A DNA stretch of 49,448 nucleotides, taken from NCBI GenBank assembly GCA_018693105.1, contig JABHLN010000014.1:1-49448 (forward strand), given 5' to 3'. Below, in pieces: positions 8,604-17,531 of this stretch. This stretch comes from Desulfobacterales bacterium (lineage in GTDB: Bacteria > Desulfobacterota > Desulfobacteria > Desulfobacterales > SURF-7). Every line of letters starts with the position of its first letter. The stretch's first letter is position 1. The position numbers and the translations under genes are program-made. The notes under the pieces were generated by a model that saw only the letters and a list, made by a program, of their open reading frames with translations, ran no database searches and was not told the origin of the DNA.

Positions 8604-9194
8604 TCAAAAGCTTTTAACTTTCTCTGTAAGCTGAGATTTTATTTCTTTATATATTTTACCTGCATCATTTGCAGCATTACAAACCGCACGTGATGTTATG
8701 GTTGCACCGCTCATGGCATTTATTTTACCACCGTCATTTGTTACCAGAATTGGAGATTCTATTGAAAGGCCTTTTAATTGAGATACAAAGCTCGGATCTT
8801 CCTTGGCTTTTGCACCCAGTCCGGGGGTTTCACTGTGAGTTGTAACAGCAGCGCCCAAAACCGAGCCATTATCAATATCGACACCTATCATAAGACCGAT
8901 ATCCCCACCGTAACCGCCTTTACCGAATCCTTCAAAAGCAACACAATTCGTTTTCCCATCAAACTTGCCGACAAAAAAATTCTTTTCTGTTTCACCAACC
9001 TTTAATGTAAAACGATCTGCTGTAGGATCATTTGAAGAACCTTCGAAAATTGACTTTAATGCAGGACCTTTAACAAACTTAACTTGCTGGTCTTCAATCT
9101 TGCTGCTTGTTTGAGTTTTAAGCCAGTGAAGAAGACCACCGGAAGAAGAACTTAATAATACAAGAACAACTACCATTTTTATTAATTCAGTCAT
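8604..9194 (-). CDS. rnfG: Rnf complex subunit G, covalent-FMN protein
   Basis: RnfG is a periplasm-facing subunit with FMN covalently linked to a Thr in the S(T)GAT motif. Here that motif is SGATITSRAV near the C-terminus, and an N-terminal membrane helix (MTELIKMVVVLVLL) anchors it. I place the start at ATG 9194, three codons inside the longest open frame. The earlier codon at 9203 is TTG and overlaps the rnfD stop, whereas the ATG is preceded by GGAAAGG at suitable spacing. The resulting 196 aa is normal for the family. Confidence 0.94.
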   Translation of the reverse strand: MTELIKMVVVLVLLSSSSGGLLHWLKTQTSSKIEDQQVKFVKGPALKSIFEGSSNDPTADRFTLKVGETEKNFFVGKFDGKTNCVAFEGFGKGGYGGDIGLMIGVDIDNGSVLGAAVTTHSETPGLGAKAKEDPSFVSQLKGLSIESPILVTNDGGKINAMSGATITSRAVCNAANDAGKIYKEIKSQLTEKVKSF

Positions 9195-9195
9195 T

Positions 9196-10155
9196 TTACG
9201 CAACCTTTCCGATAGCTTTTGGTCTTATCTTATCTATAAGTGGATTGGCCAGATTCATTAAAAGAATTGCCAGAACCACACCATCAACATAAGCGCCAAT
9301 GTTTCTTATCAGCACGGTCATAACACCACAACCCGCTCCATATATCAGCATCGGGATAAAATTTACCGGTGACGACGAATCTTCAGTCGAAAGATAGAAT
9401 GCACCGAGCAGAGTATATCCGGTTAATAAGTGAAATACAGGCCCTGCATAATTTTGGGGATCGGAAATCTGAAAAGCCAGGGCTGTAATAAATATACCGG
9501 CCAGAAAGGAAATTGTGATTTCCCACCGGATAAACCCCCTGATGATAAGATAAATACCGCCTAAGATAATTCCAATACCAAATGTAGCCCCTATTCCTCC
9601 AACCTGTTTTCCGGTTAGTAGATCAATTATTGAGAACTGATCTACAATCGATACCCCAAAATTTTTAAGGTATGCAAGAGGATAAACCATAACCATATCA
9701 AGATCATAGTTTACAAGGGCCGCGTCAAAATCGAAATAATCCTTCCAGGCGACCATCAGGATGGACATGCCGATAAGTACCGGGTTAAAGGGATTGGCTC
9801 CTATGCCTCCAAAAATCTGCTTACCTATGATAACAGCCACAAAAGTACCTGTTACTACAACCCACCATGGCGAGGTTGCGGGCAGCATCATGGCAAACAA
9901 AAGACCTATTAGAGAGGCATTCCCGTCACCCACCGAAACCGGTTGCTTGGAAATTTTATTGAATGCAAGTTCCCAGAGAATTGCAGAAGAAACGGACATG
10001 GAAACAACAGCAACTGCAGAGGCACCATACATAATCAAACCGGGTATGATGGCAAGCATTGCTGCTAACATGATATGATAACTTCTAGTGGTTATTGAGC
10101 TCCCATCGTGCCAGAAAGGCGCATGGGAAACAATTAATTTTTTCTGACTATGCAT
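9196..10155 (-). CDS. rnfD: Rnf complex integral membrane subunit D
   Basis: RnfD (related to NqrB) is a multi-helix membrane subunit that normally carries covalent FMN and takes part in ion translocation. The N-terminal LIVSHAPFWHDGSSITTRSY and the long hydrophobic body match the family; the STEDSSSPVN stretch lies where the family has a T/S-rich flavin-attachment segment. The start is set at ATG 10155 (MHSQKK), because the longer frame would add a Lys/Arg-rich leader inside rnfC. This start overlaps the rnfC stop by 8 bp, consistent with translational coupling. Confidence 0.93.
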   Translation of the reverse strand: MHSQKKLIVSHAPFWHDGSSITTRSYHIMLAAMLAIIPGLIMYGASAVAVVSMSVSSAILWELAFNKISKQPVSVGDGNASLIGLLFAMMLPATSPWWVVVTGTFVAVIIGKQIFGGIGANPFNPVLIGMSILMVAWKDYFDFDAALVNYDLDMVMVYPLAYLKNFGVSIVDQFSIIDLLTGKQVGGIGATFGIGIILGGIYLIIRGFIRWEITISFLAGIFITALAFQISDPQNYAGPVFHLLTGYTLLGAFYLSTEDSSSPVNFIPMLIYGAGCGVMTVLIRNIGAYVDGVVLAILLMNLANPLIDKIRPKAIGKVA

Positions 10156-11461
10156 TCTCTTCCTCCGCTGCCTCAGTCTCTTCCTCTGCTTCCACTTCTG
10201 CAGGGGCATTGGCAAGTTCATATTTTGCTAATCTTATATATTGAAATACCGGCATTTTAGAGGTGCATACATAACTGCATAGACCACACTCAACACATGA
10301 ATAAAGGTCATGAGCATCAGCAGCCTCCTGATATTCACCGGCTTCAAGAAAGCGAACAAGGATATTGACCTGAATCTTTGAAGGACAGATTCTGACACAT
10401 TCACCGCAGTTAATACATGGATAGTCTGAAACAGTTTCAACTTTTGAGCCATCCTGGATAATAACTGCATCTGTATCAGCCTGAACAGGATAATCCACTG
10501 AATATATTGATGATCCAGTCATAGGGCCACCAACAATCACTCTGTCCTTATCTTTAACTTTGATATCAAATGCTTTAAAAACATCACTTACCGGGGTTCC
10601 CATTGTTACAGACACATATTTCTTGCTTCCGTCCTTATCAACTATTTCTACAACCTTTTTTACAGGTATTTTGCCCTCGGTATATGCAGCGCCCAATGAT
10701 GCTATGGCCTCTGCGCTTATCAGGCAAATACCCATGTCTTCAAGTGATCTGCCGGCAGGAACATAATCACCAAGAACCTCTTTTGCAATCATGAACGGCA
10801 GGGCTGAGGGATACTCTTTATCAATGATTGTGACATCTGCTCCAGTTTTATTAGCATTATGCATCAAGGAGGATGGAACAGCCATTGTAATATTTTCAAT
10901 CCCGGTAATTTCCTTCAGTATGCCGATACCTTTAATTATTAAATCGGTCCTTGTTTTTACAACAAACTGGGTTGTTGTCATCAGAAGGTCCTTATCCATC
11001 CCGTATATAACAATCCTGTTAATAGATTTTTCAGGATCGTTTAAAATTTTTAAGGGTAGTCCACCCGGTACGGATCCAAGGAAGTCCACTGCATTTGCAA
11101 GGTCTGGCTTATTACAGATTTCTCCGAATTTTTCATCGATTTCTTCAGTATCATCCGTGTCTATGGTAATGGAGGTAAAAGCCCTGCCAAAATTACCGGT
11201 ATAATTTGATATTGATGAGATAGTTCCAGTAACCGTGGAAATCACATAATCTTCGCTATCAATAACCGGTACCAGTTTCTGGCCTGTTTTAACCTTATCA
11301 CCCACTTTTAATTGAACGGCATCACTACGTTCAAAAGATGTACCTGATAAGATTGTAACCTTCTTTGGGGCCGGAATTATTTCGGGCTCTGTATGTGTTG
11401 CACTTAAAATATCATATTCAAGCCTGGGTTTTAATAATCCGACAAATGTTTTTTTAATCAT
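10148..11461 (-). CDS. rnfC: Rnf complex ferredoxin/NADH-interacting subunit C
   Basis: RnfC is the peripheral subunit that exchanges electrons with NAD(H). It has an N-terminal barrel-sandwich region (residues 1-110), a flavoprotein-like central domain, an SLBB region and two 4Fe-4S motifs near the end (CINCGECVRICP and CVECGLCSYVC), followed by a short acidic tail. I choose ATG 11461 (MIKKTFVG), which has GAAAAGGG upstream and gives 437 aa; an open extension to 11539 overlaps the preceding gene and lacks family similarity. It follows the cytochrome gene by 62 bp. Confidence 0.95.
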   Translation of the reverse strand: MIKKTFVGLLKPRLEYDILSATHTEPEIIPAPKKVTILSGTSFERSDAVQLKVGDKVKTGQKLVPVIDSEDYVISTVTGTISSISNYTGNFGRAFTSITIDTDDTEEIDEKFGEICNKPDLANAVDFLGSVPGGLPLKILNDPEKSINRIVIYGMDKDLLMTTTQFVVKTRTDLIIKGIGILKEITGIENITMAVPSSLMHNANKTGADVTIIDKEYPSALPFMIAKEVLGDYVPAGRSLEDMGICLISAEAIASLGAAYTEGKIPVKKVVEIVDKDGSKKYVSVTMGTPVSDVFKAFDIKVKDKDRVIVGGPMTGSSIYSVDYPVQADTDAVIIQDGSKVETVSDYPCINCGECVRICPSKIQVNILVRFLEAGEYQEAADAHDLYSCVECGLCSYVCTSKMPVFQYIRLAKYELANAPAEVEAEEETEAAEEENA

Positions 11462-11523
11462 AATTAAACCCTTTTCTGCCGTAATAGTTTTAAACACCTT
11501 ATACCGGCAGCTAAAAATTACTT

Positions 11524-11967
11524 TTACATTACGTGGCAATCAGCGCATTCTACCGGACCGGCTTCGGTTTCAAAGTCCTGGTGGCATGTAATGCACTGTC
11601 CGTGGAAAGCATCGGCTTTTTTCAGCATTTCAGTATCTTCAATTTCATCCGCCTCGTGACATTCCAGGCAGGACTCCAGATCTGCAGTATCACCGGATTG
11701 ATGGCAATCTCCACAGGCACTGGTATCTATTTCGTCTTCTTCAGGATGATGATGGCAGTCCACACAGGCAAGTCCGTAACCGGAATCCGATGTATGTACC
11801 TTATGAGTGAATAAAACCTTTCCTGCATCACTCTTAAACATAATCCTAACCGGCTCAAAAGTTTTTTCGGTAACCTTTGCAGAAACTGCAGTGTAGCATA
11901 CCACTCCGACAATAAATAAAATAATTGCCAGCCTGTATGCTGTCTGAATCTCATTCTTTGAAGTCAT
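11524..11967 (-). CDS. Membrane-anchored multiheme cytochrome c (c3/c7-like), first gene of the rnf operon
   Basis: A 147-aa exported cytochrome. An N-terminal hydrophobic helix (about 11-29) serves as uncleaved anchor or signal. Five CXXCH heme-binding sites follow (Cys68, 85, 100, 125 and 141), with extra His residues (THKVH at 55-58, HHH at 72-74, His122) able to act as distal ligands, as in class III cytochromes. It leads the rnf genes and has an SD-like AAAGGGA. By analogy with other Rnf operons that include multiheme cytochromes, it probably connects Rnf to the periplasmic cytochrome pool. Its redox partner is inferred. Confidence 0.9.
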   Translation of the reverse strand: MTSKNEIQTAYRLAIILFIVGVVCYTAVSAKVTEKTFEPVRIMFKSDAGKVLFTHKVHTSDSGYGLACVDCHHHPEEDEIDTSACGDCHQSGDTADLESCLECHEADEIEDTEMLKKADAFHGQCITCHQDFETEAGPVECADCHVM

Positions 11968-12492
11968 TGCTATCTAAATCCCTTTAAAAAGTGTTATCGT
12001 TTTCATACCGGATACAAGCAAAACGCGAATAGAAACAGGTACCATAATACTTGTAAGGTTTCAAGTTTTTTTCAATGAAAAAAATAATTTCCATCATTGC
12101 CGGGCAAAAAATAAATGTTTAGGTAGTTTATTCTGATATCAAACCAGAAACATAATATTCTTTCCAATACTGCACACTATTCTTCATTATCGATACAACT
12201 GCACCCTTTCTCAGTCGAATTCCATGTGAAATGATGGCCGGCACCTAAACCAAGCTGTTTCGAAAGGTACTATATTGAATTAATGCAATTTTGATGTTAA
12301 TGTGAAAATTCATTGTTTTGCTATAATTTGTTTTATGCAATACCTGCTTTAAATTTCAAAATGTTAACACTTTCGGGTAAGTTAAAAACTGTGTGCTATC
12401 AATTCATATGAACATCTATTATTTATTCTACATGAAATCTGTTTCTTAAGATTAAATCTAAACGGGGTATACAGCAAATTGAAATAATTTCC
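11968..12492. other. Divergent intergenic region, rnf operon / SDR gene
   Basis: 525 bp, AT-rich, no credible coding frame. It must contain promoters for both the leftward rnf operon and the rightward SDR gene. A consensus-like TATAAT lies at 12322-12327 on the plus strand, but no convincing -35 at standard spacing goes with it. I see no strong operator palindrome or terminator. Confidence 0.5.
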
Positions 12493-14037
12493 ATGGCGAA
12501 AAGACTAAATAAAAAAAAAATACTTTTAACCGGGGCTTCAGGATTTATAGGGCGGAATCTTCTTGGGCACTTATGCCAGGAATATTACGTTTATGCCTTC
12601 GCGAGACGTACCCAGCAGGAAGCCGGTGTTAAAACACATAAAAACATTAAATGGATACTTGTGGACATCGCCCGTGAATCGAGTCTGACCAAAGTTATTG
12701 AAAGCATAAAAAAAGAAGGTGGTGTCGATTATATTATTCATCTTGCTGCTTATTACGATTTCGACAACAAATCTCACCCCGAGTTTGATCGTACAAATAT
12801 ATTAGGAACCCGCCTGTTATTGGAGAATTCTAAAGAATTGGGTATAAAACGTTTTATTTATGCCAGTTCCATCGCTGCCAGTAATTTCCCTTCTCCCGGA
12901 AAAGCGGTTAATGAACAGAGTCCTCTTGATGCAGATTACCCCTACGCAATAAGCAAGAAAAAAGGGGAGGAGATGCTGAAGGAATATTCAAAAAATTTCC
13001 CATGCTCTTCCATCCGTCTTGCAGCAGTATATGGAGACTGGTGTGAATACGGCCTCCTTTATATCTTATTAAAAACATGGCTTTCATCTTCATGGAAATC
13101 AAGAATAATAGCAGGTAACGGGGAATCGGCCATACCTTATATTCATGTTAATTGTATCAAGAGTTTGATTTCTCTTGTCCTCGAAAAATCAGATCACCTT
13201 TTACAGTTTGATATTTACCTGGCCAGCCCTGAGGGAGCCACTTCCCATAGAGAACTTTATGAAATGGCCACAAGATACTATTTCGGCGAAATAAAAAGTC
13301 CTGTTCTTATGCCCAAGTGGATTGCCTTGATCGGTGTTTATTTTCTGGATTTTATGGGAGGTATAATCGGAAAAAGACCGTTTGAACGACCGTGGATGAT
13401 AAAATATGTCGATAAAAAATTAACTGCTGAAACAGATTATACGAAAAAGACCCTTGGATGGGAACCTAAGAAAAAATATCACATCATACGCAGGCTGCTC
13501 TTCCTTATTGAAAATTTAAAAAGCTTTCCTGTTAAATGGGAACAAAGAAACATATCCGCACTGGCAAAACCAAGTATAGAAAGGCCCAATCTTATTCTTG
13601 CCGAATTAATGCAAAACATACAGGAAGAGGTGACAAACCGGATCATGGAATACATGATTTCCCCTGATCATACCGACCAGTTTAAACACTACTATGACAT
13701 TCATGATCCGCAAAAAGTAAAGTGGTATATAGAAGCCGCTTACAACCTTTTAATTAATTCGGTTCGCAATGGTGACAGATACGCGCTTATTAATTATGCC
13801 CGCTCCTTGGCCAACATGAGAAGTAGAGAGGGTTTTGAATCTGAGGAGGTGTGCCGGGCACTAATGGTTACAGGGGATCACATAAGTTCAGCGCTACTTG
13901 CAATTCCTGAAACCAAAGGGATGGAACTTCTAATACACGACTGGATAACCCTGGCCATTCAACTTGCTGTTGATGAAGTAGAAGATTCATTTGAAAGAAT
14001 TGAACAATCAGAAAAGGCGGAAACAGGTTATTTTTAA
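12493..14037 (+). CDS. NAD-dependent epimerase/dehydratase (extended SDR) with helical C-terminal domain
   Basis: Residues 1-340 are an extended short-chain dehydrogenase: GASGFIG nucleotide motif near residue 14, SSIAAS catalytic-Ser region, and the YPYAISKKK motif with the catalytic Tyr and Lys. Such enzymes act on nucleotide sugars, sterols or similar substrates; the substrate cannot be read here. Residues about 370-514 are predicted all-helical and soluble. The pattern RNGDRYALINYARSLANMR...GFESEEVCRAL resembles RsbRD-N-type sensor domains, which is a tentative match by eye. At 514 aa it is clearly longer than the usual 300-350. It stands alone between divergent and convergent neighbours. 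The SD before ATG 12493 is weak. Confidence 0.8.
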   Translation: MAKRLNKKKILLTGASGFIGRNLLGHLCQEYYVYAFARRTQQEAGVKTHKNIKWILVDIARESSLTKVIESIKKEGGVDYIIHLAAYYDFDNKSHPEFDRTNILGTRLLLENSKELGIKRFIYASSIAASNFPSPGKAVNEQSPLDADYPYAISKKKGEEMLKEYSKNFPCSSIRLAAVYGDWCEYGLLYILLKTWLSSSWKSRIIAGNGESAIPYIHVNCIKSLISLVLEKSDHLLQFDIYLASPEGATSHRELYEMATRYYFGEIKSPVLMPKWIALIGVYFLDFMGGIIGKRPFERPWMIKYVDKKLTAETDYTKKTLGWEPKKKYHIIRRLLFLIENLKSFPVKWEQRNISALAKPSIERPNLILAELMQNIQEEVTNRIMEYMISPDHTDQFKHYYDIHDPQKVKWYIEAAYNLLINSVRNGDRYALINYARSLANMRSREGFESEEVCRALMVTGDHISSALLAIPETKGMELLIHDWITLAIQLAVDEVEDSFERIEQSEKAETGYF

Positions 14038-14099
14038 AGATTTAATATCTTCTTATTAATAAAAAACTTCTCCCCTGACATGTTTTTTTAGACCAGGTA

Positions 14100-14630
14100 T
14101 CAAAGGGACAGATTAATATTTCGCAAATATACTGCTATTTCATCTACTACAGTATATATTCCTTTTTTTACTTCAGGTGAAATATCAAGGCCGGTGGAAA
14201 CATGTTTTGGCTCTATTCCAAAAAGAACCATATTCTTCGGAAGTGCATTTGAAATATCGGCAAGGGCAAGAACATCGCAAAGCCCGATCTGGTGTGGGGA
14301 TATTTTTTTCTGAAAAAAAGCATGGGGATCGTTTATCCTGACAACTGTACCGGGAGGTTTGCCGGATTTCACGGCATCAACGATAATAAGGTGAGAGCGG
14401 TTTTCAATATTGTAAAGGAGTTCAAAACCGATTGTTCCTCCGTCAATCAACTCTACCTGATCCGGAACAGAATACCTTTCCCTTAATATTTCAAGTGCTT
14501 TTATACCCGCGCCTTCATCGGACAAAAGGATGTTTCCAATACCTAAAATAAGCACATCCCGGTTTGGCTGGTGCGACAACTCTTTTGATAAGGATACATC
14601 CGGATCCGGACCTGCAATATTGTTCGCCAT
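14100..14630 (-). CDS. hybD: [NiFe] hydrogenase maturation protease (HybD family)
   Basis: This endopeptidase removes the C-terminal peptide of the hydrogenase large subunit after nickel insertion. The family Ni-sensing residues are present: Glu in LGIGNILLSDEGAG, Asp in IVDAVKSG, and His in SPHQIGLCDVL. At 176 aa it has about 25 extra N-terminal residues relative to typical members, so an internal start is possible, though the ATG at 14630 sits 3 bp from the large-subunit stop, as expected for coupled translation. It is the last gene of the hydrogenase operon, next to its substrate gene. Confidence 0.93.
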   Translation of the reverse strand: MANNIAGPDPDVSLSKELSHQPNRDVLILGIGNILLSDEGAGIKALEILRERYSVPDQVELIDGGTIGFELLYNIENRSHLIIVDAVKSGKPPGTVVRINDPHAFFQKKISPHQIGLCDVLALADISNALPKNMVLFGIEPKHVSTGLDISPEVKKGIYTVVDEIAVYLRNINLSL

Positions 14631-14633
14631 GAT

Positions 14634-16334
14634 TTAAATGACTTTTATTTTTACAATTTCATTTTTGTCTGCATCCACCATATGAATTGCACATGCCAGG
14701 CATGGATCAAATGAATGAATTGTTCTTAAGACTTCAAGCGGCTTTTCAGGATCTGCAACCGGGGTTCCGATAAGTGATGCCTCATAAGGTCCAAGCTCAT
14801 CATTACTATTTCGTGGTCCTGCATTCCATGTTGATGGAACAACGCACTGGTAATTCTTTATTTTGCCATCCTGTATTACTATCCAGTGAGAAAGAACTCC
14901 CCTCGGTGCTTCATGGAAACCATATCCTTTTTGTTCTCCTTTTGGGAAAATAGGTTTATTATATGTGTCAACATCACCTTTACCAATATTTTTAACTAGA
15001 AGGTCCCACTGATTTACCAGGGATTCATGCAGAACAGCTGCCTTTATTGATCTGGCAGCAATCCTTCCTATTGTTGAATGAAGCGCCCCTATTCCTACTT
15101 TAACTCCTGCCACAGAACTTACTGTATCAAGCATTTTTGTAGCGTATTTAACAGTAGCTTTATGCCCGGCGGCAAACATGCATAAAACATTTGACAACGG
15201 TCCTACCTGCGCCGGCTTGCCCAAAAAGGTCGGGGCTTTGACCCATGAATATTTACCATTATCCTGAAATTCAGTGTAAGCAGGCTCTGTCTCTTCATCA
15301 TAGGGATGACGGTCCCAATCCCCCTTGTACCAGGAATGCTTGATGCTTTCTTTTACTCCCTCGCCGAAAAAGTCATCATTAAATGATTTTATCGGCTTAA
15401 AACTCTTTACATCACCATCTGCAATATAACCGCCGGGCAGTTCAAACTTAGTACCCGCGGTATCAAGAACCATCTCAGGAACACTTAAATAGTTTTTTAC
15501 CCCAGCTCCGTAAGCTGTCCAGTCAGCATAAAGAGCACCAACAGCAGCAACATCAACCATTAAAACATTATGGATAAAATCCCCGATTTCATCAATAAGA
15601 GTTTTTACATGATATAATTTTTCCATATTGAGGGCTGACTGGTTGTCGGGGTTAACAGGGTTGGCAACCCCTCCTACAGCAAGGTTCTGAATATGCGGTG
15701 TCTTGCTTCCGAGTATTGCTACAACCTTGTTAATTTTTCTCTGGTATTCGAGAGCCTGCAGATAATGACACGCGGCAAGAAGGTTTACCTTCGGCGGGAG
15801 TTTCATCGCCGGATGTCCCCAGTAGCCGCTTGCAAAAACACCAAGCTGGCCGGAGCTGACCAGGGTCTGTAATCTTTTCTGGGCTTTTTCCATCTCCTGT
15901 TTACTGTTTCTTGTCCATGGAGATAGAGATTGAGCCAGTTTTGCGGCTTCAGAAGGACTTGCGCTAAGTGCGGAAACCACATCAACCCAGTCAAGGGCTG
16001 ACAGGTGATAAAAATGAACTATATGGTCAAAAACACCGTGTGCTCCTATAATTAAATTTCTTATATACTGTGCATTCAGGGGCACTTCAAGTTTAAGCGC
16101 ATTTTCAACAGCACGTACCGATGTAATAGCATGTACTGTTGTACATACACCGCAAATCCTCTGTGTATACATCCATGCATCCCGGGGATCAAGCCCTTTG
16201 AGAATGGTTTCTATTCCGCGCCACATTTGACCTGATGACCATGCGTTAACTACCTTACCTTTATCAACTTCGCACTCAATCCTCAGATGACCTTCTATTC
16301 TGGTTATCGGATCTATAACAATTCGCTTGGACAT
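14634..16334 (-). CDS. hybC: [NiFe] hydrogenase large subunit (HybC-like)
   Basis: This catalytic subunit carries the Ni-Fe(CN)2(CO) centre. The four Cys ligands are visible: Cys61 and Cys64 in RICGVC, and Cys545 and Cys548 in DPCLACAIH. The first Cys of the last motif is an ordinary Cys codon, so this is not a selenocysteine enzyme. Cleavage after His551 would remove a 15-residue peptide (MVDADKNEIVKIKVI). At 566 aa it matches the family. The AAAGGAG SD precedes the ATG. Context (Tat-type small subunit, HybA, HybB) points to an E. coli Hyd-2-like periplasmic, quinone-linked hydrogenase. Confidence 0.97.
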   Translation of the reverse strand: MSKRIVIDPITRIEGHLRIECEVDKGKVVNAWSSGQMWRGIETILKGLDPRDAWMYTQRICGVCTTVHAITSVRAVENALKLEVPLNAQYIRNLIIGAHGVFDHIVHFYHLSALDWVDVVSALSASPSEAAKLAQSLSPWTRNSKQEMEKAQKRLQTLVSSGQLGVFASGYWGHPAMKLPPKVNLLAACHYLQALEYQRKINKVVAILGSKTPHIQNLAVGGVANPVNPDNQSALNMEKLYHVKTLIDEIGDFIHNVLMVDVAAVGALYADWTAYGAGVKNYLSVPEMVLDTAGTKFELPGGYIADGDVKSFKPIKSFNDDFFGEGVKESIKHSWYKGDWDRHPYDEETEPAYTEFQDNGKYSWVKAPTFLGKPAQVGPLSNVLCMFAAGHKATVKYATKMLDTVSSVAGVKVGIGALHSTIGRIAARSIKAAVLHESLVNQWDLLVKNIGKGDVDTYNKPIFPKGEQKGYGFHEAPRGVLSHWIVIQDGKIKNYQCVVPSTWNAGPRNSNDELGPYEASLIGTPVADPEKPLEVLRTIHSFDPCLACAIHMVDADKNEIVKIKVI

Positions 16335-16379
16335 AAAGTGTCTCCTTTATCTGTTATTAGAACGCATAAATATTTTGTA

Positions 16380-17507
16380 TCATGCCTTCTGAAACACAGG
16401 CAGTCTTTTAATACACCAAATGTAAACCATAATTTCTATGGCAATGATCCCCAATGTTATTATTATTTCCGGTGCAGCTGGAAAATAGTGCCAGCCGTTA
16501 CCGGGGTTAAAACCAACAAGATAGGAGTTAAATCTAAGGAGTCCGCCTGAAAACATCATGGAAAGTGCTGAAAGAAATAAAACCCTCGGTTTCTTCCGGT
16601 TGGAAGGTATCGCGAGCATGCATACAGGAACTATAAGAAGAACATTTTCAATAATAAAAATATTGCCGAGTAAATCTCCTTTAAAGATAAGTTCAAAATG
16701 TCCCCTCAATGCTATATCGCATATCCTCAGCACAAGGAAAATTCCGGCAAGCAGGGCCAGAACTTTGGCAATTTTTCCAAGAATTTCAGTCTCGTCAGGA
16801 AGTTTATATCTTAATGTTGATATACTTGACTCTACCATGACCACTGCATATCCCATCATGACTGCCGAAATAAGATATAAAAGGGGCAAAAAAGACGACC
16901 ACCACAATGGATAAAGCTTGTGGCCCGCGACAATCATGAGAGAACCTAGAGATGACTGGTGCATGGTGGGAAGAAGAACTCCAAGTGCAATCAAAATAAA
17001 CATGATTTTATTCAGTGCCGCCTGAAGTTTTTCCAAATTAAACTTTGCTAAGATAGTCGGGGCAAACTCAAACCAGAGAACAAATGTATAAACAGCAATA
17101 CAGAGAGCTACTTCAAAAAGTACAGAGTTAACATTTCCGTACCATGGGAGGAAAATGTTATACAGCTGCCAGTACCTCCCCACATCTAAAAAAACAGCGA
17201 CACTGGACATTGTATATCCTAATAAACTTGTAAGGATAGCGGACTTCATAAGGGGATGATACTCCCTTTTATTAAACACATATATCAACAGGGCTGTTGC
17301 GTAGCCCCCACAGGCAAAAGCTGTCCCCACCACTACATCATAAGTAATCCAGATACCCCACGGGTAACCGTCATTCAAGTTTGTGACGGCCCCTAATCCC
17401 AATACAAACCGCTTTCCTAAAAAATAGAGGCTGATAAGTGCAATGATAAAAAATATTGTAAAAGGGATTGTAAAAATCCTGCCACCCAAAGGTTTTTCAC
17501 TTTTCAT
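16380..17507 (-). CDS. hybB: HybB-like quinone-linked membrane subunit (NrfD/PsrC family)
   Basis: An integral membrane protein of about ten hydrophobic segments over 375 aa, matching NrfD/HybB proteins that pass electrons between a periplasmic iron-sulfur protein and the quinone pool. The early YPWGIWITYDVVVGTAFACGG-type segment (residues 44-64) is characteristic. It lies between HybA and the large subunit, with SD AAAGGAG before the ATG at 17507. It binds no heme of its own by motif. Direction of electron flow (H2 uptake to menaquinone, or the reverse) is inferred from family only. Confidence 0.93.
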   Translation of the reverse strand: MKSEKPLGGRIFTIPFTIFFIIALISLYFLGKRFVLGLGAVTNLNDGYPWGIWITYDVVVGTAFACGGYATALLIYVFNKREYHPLMKSAILTSLLGYTMSSVAVFLDVGRYWQLYNIFLPWYGNVNSVLFEVALCIAVYTFVLWFEFAPTILAKFNLEKLQAALNKIMFILIALGVLLPTMHQSSLGSLMIVAGHKLYPLWWSSFLPLLYLISAVMMGYAVVMVESSISTLRYKLPDETEILGKIAKVLALLAGIFLVLRICDIALRGHFELIFKGDLLGNIFIIENVLLIVPVCMLAIPSNRKKPRVLFLSALSMMFSGGLLRFNSYLVGFNPGNGWHYFPAAPEIIITLGIIAIEIMVYIWCIKRLPVFQKA

Positions 17508-17531
17508 ATATCGCTCCTTTACAAAAGGATT

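Noticed and set aside
14634-14700. Selenocysteine in the hydrogenase large subunit
   Set aside because: The DPCLACAIH motif uses ordinary Cys codons, and there is no in-frame TGA or SECIS-like hairpin.
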